NCBI GenBank assembly: GCA_945903925.1
Contig: CAMDPJ010000070.1
Location: 1 to 10,057, forward strand
DNA: 10,057 bases
Source: Chryseobacterium gleum
GTDB taxonomy: Bacteria; Bacteroidota; Bacteroidia; Flavobacteriales_C; GCA-002722245
Direction: 5' to 3'
In this document: positions 5,370 through 10,057 of the stretch, piece by piece
Layout of the letters: every line of letters starts with the position of its first letter
How positions within the stretch are numbered: the stretch's first letter is position 1
Notes under the pieces: model-generated
Told to the model about the DNA's origin: nothing
The model's input: only the letters and a program-made list of their open reading frames with translations
Databases searched by the model: none
Made by a program: the position numbers and the translations under genes

Positions 5370-6146
5370 TTATTCTTCTCCAGCTATTTCTTCGGTAGCT
5401 CTTACTTCAGCTACTACTCCTTCTTTCTCATCTTCATCTTTCTTTGTTCCTTTCAAAGCTTTTCTTTCTTCTAAACCTTCAGCAATAGCTTCGCAAACAA
5501 CTCTTAAGATTAAGTCAACAGATTTAGAACTATCATCATTTCCAGGGATAGCGAAATCAATTTTATTAGGATCTGAGTTAGTATCAACAATACCGTAAGT
5601 TGGAATGTTCAATTTGCGTGCTTCTTGAACAGAAATATTTTCTTTGTGGATATCAACGATGAACAAAGCACCAGGTAAACGACTAAGATCAGAGATAGAA
5701 CCTAAGTTACGGTCTAATTTCTCTCTCACACGCATGATGGTTAATCTTTCTTTTTTCGACATGTTGTCGAAAGTACCGTCAGTAGCCATTTTGTCGATAG
5801 TACTCATTTTCTTAACCGCCTTACGGATAGTAGAAAAGTTCGTCAACATACCTCCGGGCCATCTTTCAGTAACATACGGCATATTGATAGCCTTTACTCT
5901 TTCTGAAACGATTTCTTTAGCTTGTTTTTTAGTAGCTACGAAAAGGATTTTCTTTCCTGATTTAGCAACTTGTTTCAAAGCTGCAGCAGCTTCTTCCAGC
6001 TTGCCAATAGTTTTATTAAGGTCAATGATGTGAATACCATTTTTCTCCATGAAAATATAAGGAGCCATGTTCGGATTCCACTTTCTTGTCAAGTGCCCGA
6101 AGTGTACTCCTGCATCCATTAACTCTTTGTAAGTTGCCTTAGCCAT
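5370..6146 (-). CDS. rpsB: 30S ribosomal protein uS2
   Basis: This small-subunit protein binds the 16S rRNA near the head-body junction and is needed to recruit uS1. The 258-residue sequence opens MAKATYKELMDAGVHFGHLT, with the uS2 signature GVHFGHLTRKWNP (13-25). It continues with IHIIDLNKT (38-46), the coiled-coil segment (about 95-155) and the PGALFIVD/IPTYGIVDTNSDPNKID motifs (158-197). A highly acidic C-terminal tail from about residue 235 (KKDEDEKEGVVAEV to GEE) follows the conserved core. Such variable charged tails are common in uS2 of this phylum. It lies 30 nt after rpsI and 16 nt before tsf. Confidence 0.98.
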   Translation of the reverse strand: MAKATYKELMDAGVHFGHLTRKWNPNMAPYIFMEKNGIHIIDLNKTIGKLEEAAAALKQVAKSGKKILFVATKKQAKEIVSERVKAINMPYVTERWPGGMLTNFSTIRKAVKKMSTIDKMATDGTFDNMSKKERLTIMRVREKLDRNLGSISDLSRLPGALFIVDIHKENISVQEARKLNIPTYGIVDTNSDPNKIDFAIPGNDDSSKSVDLILRVVCEAIAEGLEERKALKGTKKDEDEKEGVVAEVRATEEIAGEE

Positions 6147-6176
6147 CTAATCAGTTTTATAAATTGAATAATAATA

Positions 6177-6563
6177 TTAACGTTTAGAGAATTGGAATCT
6201 CTTTCTTGCTTTCTTTTGACCTGGTTTTTTTCTCTCCACTTCTCTTTGGTCTCTTGTAAATAAGCCTTCTTTTTTTAAGGGAGCTCTTAAATCAGCATTG
6301 TATTTTTCCAAAGCTCTAGCAATACCCATGCGAGTTGCTTCAACCTGACCGGTAATTCCGCCACCAGTTACAGTGACGTTGATGTCTAATTTACCTTCTA
6401 AATCAGCAATCTTAATCGCTTGATTTAATTTGAATTGAAGAATAGTTGTAGGAAAATACTCGTTTGCTTCTCTTTCGTTAACGATAATTGTTCCGTTCCC
6501 TTCTTTCAAGTAAATCCTAGCTACCGAGGATTTTCTTCTACCAACTGTGTTGATTATTTCCAT
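6177..6563 (-). CDS. rpsI: 30S ribosomal protein uS9
   Basis: The 128-residue protein sits in the 30S head, where its C-terminal tail reaches the P-site tRNA. It shows GRRKSSVARIYL (8-19), the TGGGITGQVEATRMGIARAL segment (66-85), and the basic tail KKPGQKKARKRFQFSKR (112-128) ending in the conserved SKR. Size and ends are standard. It follows rplM by only 5 nt, so the two are translationally close, and the pair is conserved across bacteria. Confidence 0.98.
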   Translation of the reverse strand: MEIINTVGRRKSSVARIYLKEGNGTIIVNEREANEYFPTTILQFKLNQAIKIADLEGKLDINVTVTGGGITGQVEATRMGIARALEKYNADLRAPLKKEGLFTRDQREVERKKPGQKKARKRFQFSKR

Positions 6564-6568
6564 TTCGA

Positions 6569-7024
6569 TTATTTAATTTCGTTGATGTTCAATTCTTTCG
6601 GTTGTTGCGCTTCATGCTTGTGCGTTGTACCTGCATATACATGCAGGTTAGTAAACAAGGCACTGCCTAATCTTGTTTTAGGAAGCATTCCTTTTACTGC
6701 TTTTTCTACTAAAGCGGTAGGTCTTTTTGCATGAACTTCTTTCGCTGAAAGAATTTTTTGTCCGCCGGGGTATCCAGTGTAACGGATATAATCTTTAGCA
6801 TCCCATTTTGCTCCGGTTAGCTCAATTTTATCTGCATTGATCACAATTACGTTGTCTCCACAATCAAAATGAGGAGTGTAATTTGTTTTGTGTTTTCCAC
6901 GAATCAAATTAGCTACTTTCGAAGCCAATCTTCCTAGGTGTTGCCCTTCAGCATTTACTACTACCCACTGCTTTCTAGCTGTGCTTTGGTTTGCTGATAC
7001 TGTTCTGTAACTTAAAGTGTCCAC
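6569..7024 (-). CDS. rplM: 50S ribosomal protein uL13
   Basis: The 151-residue large-subunit protein binds 23S rRNA early in assembly. Visible signatures are WVVVNAEGQHLGRLAS (20-35), LIRGKHKTNYTPHFDCGD (40-57), VINADKIELTGAKWDAKDY (61-79), YTGYPGG (82-88) and MLPKTRLGSALFTNLHVYAG near the C-terminus. The N-terminal extension before the core (MDTLSYRTVSANQSTARKQW) is of the type usual in Bacteroidota. It is the first gene of the operon, with a recognisable promoter about 50-80 nt upstream, and it overlaps no neighbour. Confidence 0.98.
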   Translation of the reverse strand: MDTLSYRTVSANQSTARKQWVVVNAEGQHLGRLASKVANLIRGKHKTNYTPHFDCGDNVIVINADKIELTGAKWDAKDYIRYTGYPGGQKILSAKEVHAKRPTALVEKAVKGMLPKTRLGSALFTNLHVYAGTTHKHEAQQPKELNINEIK

Positions 7025-7074
7025 TTGCTTATTTTTTAAATGGTTTCGCTCTTCTTAAAGGGAAAAACGGGCGA

Positions 7075-7106
7075 CAAAAATAGAATTAATATTTATAACC
7101 CACAAA
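7075..7106 (-). promoter_or_regulatory. Bacteroidota-type promoter for the rplM operon
   Basis: On the minus strand, TTTG (complement of 7103-7106) is followed after 20 nt by TATTTTTG (complement of 7075-7082). This fits the Bacteroidota consensus of TTTG, a gap of about 17-23 nt, and TAnnTTTG. Transcription would begin near 7066-7070, leaving a leader of roughly 45 nt before ATG 7024. No separate leader structure for autoregulation is evident. Confidence 0.75.
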
Positions 7107-7141
7107 TTATCAACATCTTTTTTTTAATAGCAGCTGAAAAC

Positions 7142-7175
7142 TTTGTGTTTTAAAGGGTGATCTTGAATGTTTTTG
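7142..7175 (+). promoter_or_regulatory. Candidate promoter for the carboxylase-purD unit
   Basis: TTTG (7142-7145) is followed after 22 nt by TGTTTTTG (7168-7175), one mismatch from TAnnTTTG. It lies about 50 nt before ATG 7227, in the 202-nt divergent spacer that also holds the rplM promoter. The spacer further contains AAAGGGT (7152-7158) and a later ACCCTTT that could pair. The match is weaker than on the other strand. Confidence 0.4.
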
Positions 7176-7226
7176 TAGGAAATCCCTTTTGTCTTTTTAC
7201 TTTTACCCTTTCACGTAACTTACTGT

Positions 7227-8771
7227 ATGAGTAAAGAAAAAATTCAATTGCTAAACCACAAAAACTTTTTGGCCAAAGAAGGTGGTGGTCAAAATCGTAT
7301 TAAAGCCCAACATCAGAAAGGAAAATTAACTGCTCGTGAAAGAATTGAGCTCTTATTAGATAAAGGTACTTTTCAGGAAATAGGCAAATTTGTTCAACAT
7401 CGTTCAACCGATTTTGGTCTACAAGATCAAAAAATATTGGGCGATGGAGTCGTAACGGGTTATGGATTGGCGAATGGTAGATTGGTGTATTTGTTTTCTC
7501 AAGATTTTACAGTGATGGGCGGTTCCTTAGGGGAAGCTTACGCGGCAAAAATTTGTAAAATAATGGATTTGGCTATGCAAAATGGTGCGCCTATGGTTGG
7601 TTTGAATGATTCGGGTGGTGCGCGTATTCAAGAAGGAGTGGTTTCTTTAGCAGGTTATGCCGATATCTTTTATAGAAATACTTTGGCTTCGGGAGTGATT
7701 CCTCAGCTTTCTGTGATCATGGGACCTTGCGCAGGTGGTGCGGTATATTCTCCTGCATTAACCGATTTTATCACGATGGTGGAAGGTACTTCTTATATGT
7801 TTGTTACCGGACCCAATGTGGTGAAAACCGTTACCAATGAAGAAGTGAGTTCCGAAGATTTAGGCGGTGCCGATACTCATGCTTCTAAATCAGGGGTTAC
7901 GCATTATACTGCTTCTACCGACTTAGATGCAATTGAATTGTTGAAAAAACAGTTGTCATATTTACCTCAAAATTGCGAGGAAAGAGCGCCAATCAATGCT
8001 TATGAAGCAGGAAATGAAAAACGCGATAAACTAGATTCGATTATTCCCGAAAATAATTTACAGCCTTACGATATGAAATCAGTGATTGCGGAAATCGCCG
8101 ATATCGATAGTTTTCTGGAAGTTCATAAAGCTTTTGCTCAAAATATTATTGTTGGTTTTGCTCGTTTGGCAGGGAAATCCATTGGTGTAGTGGCCAATAA
8201 TCCGCAGCATTTAGCGGGAGTGCTAGATATTAATTCATCTACGAAGGCAGGAAGATTTGTTCGTTTTTGCGATTCTTTCAATATTCCTTTGGTGGTTTTG
8301 GTAGATGTTCCTGGCTTCCTTCCCGGTACCGATCAAGAGTGGAATGGAATTATTTCCAACGGAGCGAAGTTATTGTATGCTTTTAGCGAAGCTACTGTGC
8401 CAAGAATTACAGTAATTACCAGAAAAGCCTACGGGGGTGCTTACGATGTAATGAATTCTAAACACATTGGTGCCGATATGAATTATGCTTGGCCATCGGC
8501 AGAAATTGCGGTGATGGGCGCTAAAGGTGCTGCTGAAATTATCTTCAAAAAAGAAATCTCTGAGGCTAAAGACGCCAATGCACAATGGAAAGAGAAAGAA
8601 GCAGAATACAACGATAAATTTGCCAATCCTTATATCGCTGCTGAGCGTGGTTATGTTGATGAGGTGATTATGCCTTCGGAAACACGCGAAAAGCTTATCA
8701 TTGCGATGGAAATGCTTAAAAATAAAGTAGCAAAATTACCAAAGAAGAAACACGGAAATATCCCACTTTAA
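7227..8771 (+). CDS. Acyl-CoA carboxylase carboxyltransferase (beta) subunit, propionyl-CoA carboxylase type
   Basis: The 514-residue protein is a full-length biotin-dependent carboxyltransferase with two crotonase-like halves. It transfers CO2 from carboxybiotin to an acyl-CoA, most likely propionyl-CoA giving methylmalonyl-CoA. The N-terminal half shows KGKLTARERIELLLD (31-45), SGGARIQEG (129-137) and MGPCAGGAVYSPALTDF (165-181). The C-terminal half shows GVLDINSSTKAGRFVRFCD (331-349), DVPGFLPGTDQEW (360-372) and RKAYGGAYDVMNSKHIGAD (399-417). Asp407 in GGAYDVM matches the residue that favours propionyl-CoA in actinobacterial PccB. The C-terminus KKHGNIPL is typical. A biotin carboxylase/BCCP subunit is required but is not encoded in this window. 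A role as the beta subunit of methylmalonyl-CoA decarboxylase is a less likely alternative. purD follows after 26 nt on the same strand, so co-transcription is probable although the functions are unrelated. Confidence 0.94.
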   Translation: MSKEKIQLLNHKNFLAKEGGGQNRIKAQHQKGKLTARERIELLLDKGTFQEIGKFVQHRSTDFGLQDQKILGDGVVTGYGLANGRLVYLFSQDFTVMGGSLGEAYAAKICKIMDLAMQNGAPMVGLNDSGGARIQEGVVSLAGYADIFYRNTLASGVIPQLSVIMGPCAGGAVYSPALTDFITMVEGTSYMFVTGPNVVKTVTNEEVSSEDLGGADTHASKSGVTHYTASTDLDAIELLKKQLSYLPQNCEERAPINAYEAGNEKRDKLDSIIPENNLQPYDMKSVIAEIADIDSFLEVHKAFAQNIIVGFARLAGKSIGVVANNPQHLAGVLDINSSTKAGRFVRFCDSFNIPLVVLVDVPGFLPGTDQEWNGIISNGAKLLYAFSEATVPRITVITRKAYGGAYDVMNSKHIGADMNYAWPSAEIAVMGAKGAAEIIFKKEISEAKDANAQWKEKEAEYNDKFANPYIAAERGYVDEVIMPSETREKLIIAMEMLKNKVAKLPKKKHGNIPL

Positions 8772-8797
8772 GAAAATTAAAAGTTAACAGCAAAAAA

Positions 8798-10057
8798 ATG
8801 AATGTATTAATCTTAGGCTCGGGTGGACGCGAGCACGCTTTCAGTTGGAAAATTGCACAAAGCAAAAAATTAAATAAGTTGTTTATCGCTCCGGGCAATG
8901 CTGGCACTTCTCAAATAGGAACCAACGTGGCTATTGCCGCCGATGACTTCCCTTCTATCAAAGCTTTGGTATTGAAAGAAAATATTTCATTGGTAATTGT
9001 TGGTCCCGAAGACCCCTTGGTTAAAGGCGTACACGATTTCTTTTTGGCCGATGAGCAACTAAAAAATGTGCCTGTTATCGGTCCGAAAAAAGATGGCGCA
9101 CAACTAGAAGGAAGTAAAGAATTCTCTAAAAAATTCATGATTAAGCATGGTATTCCTACTGCTGCTTATGCTAGCTTCACGAAAGAACAATTGGAAGAAG
9201 GACTAAAGTATTTGGAAACTCAAGAACCTCCCTTTGTATTGAAAGCCGATGGTTTGGCTGCCGGCAAAGGGGTAGTAATTTTAGACAATGTAAATGACGC
9301 TCAGAAGGAATTAACGGATATGTTGGCTCATGCGAAATTTGGAGAGGCCAGCAACAAAGTCGTAATTGAACAATTCCTAAAAGGTATTGAACTTTCTGTT
9401 TTCGTGCTTACCGACGGTAATGGCTATGTTATTTTACCTGAAGCCAAAGATTACAAAAGAATTGGTGAAGGCGACACAGGATTAAATACAGGTGGAATGG
9501 GCGCTATTTCTCCAGTGCCATTCGCCAAAGGAGATTTCCTTAAAAAAGTGGAAGAAAGAGTGGTTAAACCAACCATCGAAGGTTTGAAAAAAGAAGGTAT
9601 CGATTACAAAGGCTTCATCTTTATTGGCTTGATGAATGATGGCGGAGATCCTCAAGTAATTGAATACAATGTGCGCATGGGCGACCCAGAAACAGAAGTG
9701 GTGATGCCGCGCATTAAAAGCGACGTTCTCGAATTATTCGAAGCTGTTGGTAATGGTACTTTATCTGAAAAGACAATAGAACTAGACGATAGAACTTGTG
9801 TTACGGTAATGCTGGTAGCGGGAGGTTATCCGGGAGATTACGAAAAAGGGAAGGTTATGACTGGTTTCGAATCTTGCGAAGGAAGTATTCTTTTTCATGC
9901 GGGAACAAAATCATCAGGTGATGCAATTGTAACCAATGGCGGAAGGGTTTTAGCCGTTTCTTCTATTGCTCCAACAATGAATGAAGCTTTAGCAGCTAGC
10001 TTTGCCATCGCAGAGAAAATTAAATTCGAAGGGAAATATTACAGAAAAGATATCGGT
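8798..10057 (+). CDS. purD: Phosphoribosylamine-glycine ligase (GAR synthetase), 3' end cut by window
   Basis: This enzyme joins phosphoribosylamine and glycine using ATP, the second step of de novo purine synthesis. The frame is open for 420 codons to the window edge. The protein stops at KYYRKDIG, and relatives end within about ten residues of this motif, so it is nearly complete. Seen in order are LGSGGREHA (6-14), VGPEDPLV (68-75), the ATP-grasp loop KADGLAAGKGV (149-159), NTGGMGAISPVP (230-241) and the metal-binding EYNVRMGDPETE (289-300, with Glu289 and Asn291). The start at ATG 8798 gives the classic MNVLILGSGG opening. It is a stand-alone purD, not fused to purM or purN within the visible part. 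It lies 26 nt after the carboxylase gene with no terminator between. Confidence 0.96.
   Translation, partial: MNVLILGSGGREHAFSWKIAQSKKLNKLFIAPGNAGTSQIGTNVAIAADDFPSIKALVLKENISLVIVGPEDPLVKGVHDFFLADEQLKNVPVIGPKKDGAQLEGSKEFSKKFMIKHGIPTAAYASFTKEQLEEGLKYLETQEPPFVLKADGLAAGKGVVILDNVNDAQKELTDMLAHAKFGEASNKVVIEQFLKGIELSVFVLTDGNGYVILPEAKDYKRIGEGDTGLNTGGMGAISPVPFAKGDFLKKVEERVVKPTIEGLKKEGIDYKGFIFIGLMNDGGDPQVIEYNVRMGDPETEVVMPRIKSDVLELFEAVGNGTLSEKTIELDDRTCVTVMLVAGGYPGDYEKGKVMTGFESCEGSILFHAGTKSSGDAIVTNGGRVLAVSSIAPTMNEALAASFAIAEKIKFEGKYYRKDIG

Noticed and set aside
8772..8797. Terminator or promoter between the carboxylase gene and purD
   Set aside because: The 26-nt AT-rich gap has no stem and no TTTG/TAnnTTTG pair, so simple co-transcription is the better reading.

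Overview
The window looks like a stretch of chromosome from a member of the Bacteroidota, probably on the Chitinophagales/Sphingobacteriales side. The evidence is an AT-rich composition, weak or absent Shine-Dalgarno sites, a good match to the Bacteroidota sigma-factor promoter (TTTG, 20-nt gap, TATTTTTG) upstream of rplM, and the gene order rplM-rpsI-rpsB-tsf followed by pyrH-frr. The lineage is an inference from these traits and protein style, not from a database match.

Layout, left to right. Positions 2-154 are the last 50 codons of a probable outer-membrane beta-barrel protein. Positions 155-1737 form an accessory, repeat-rich zone. It holds two copies of a modular repeat that ends in a terminator-like hairpin, several other short palindromes, a small unrecognised gene (437-778) whose last codons are made of repeat sequence, and a minus-strand four-helix-bundle gene (995-1549) flanked by two related ~70-90-bp hairpin units. 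Positions 1738-3066 carry two plus-strand genes for redox or stress functions: a pirin and a lipoprotein-type glutathione peroxidase. A likely two-way terminator separates these from the convergent minus-strand genes.

Positions 3134-7024 are minus-strand translation and nucleotide genes, in transcription order rplM (uL13), rpsI (uS9), rpsB (uS2), tsf (EF-Ts), then pyrH (UMP kinase) and frr (ribosome recycling factor). A strong palindromic terminator with nine U's lies between tsf and pyrH, so the first four genes form one operon and pyrH-frr depend on readthrough or their own start. From the divergent promoter region at 7025-7226, two metabolic genes run rightwards: a carboxyltransferase beta subunit of the propionyl-CoA carboxylase type and purD (GAR synthetase), the latter cut by the window end only a few codons short of its expected end.

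Most of the window is conserved housekeeping sequence. I do not see an obvious new defence or mobile system. The part most worth a second look is the four-helix-bundle gene with its flanking hairpin units (about 903-1671). Next are the gene-end repeats at 158-260 and 762-831, one of which supplies the stop codon of a small gene.
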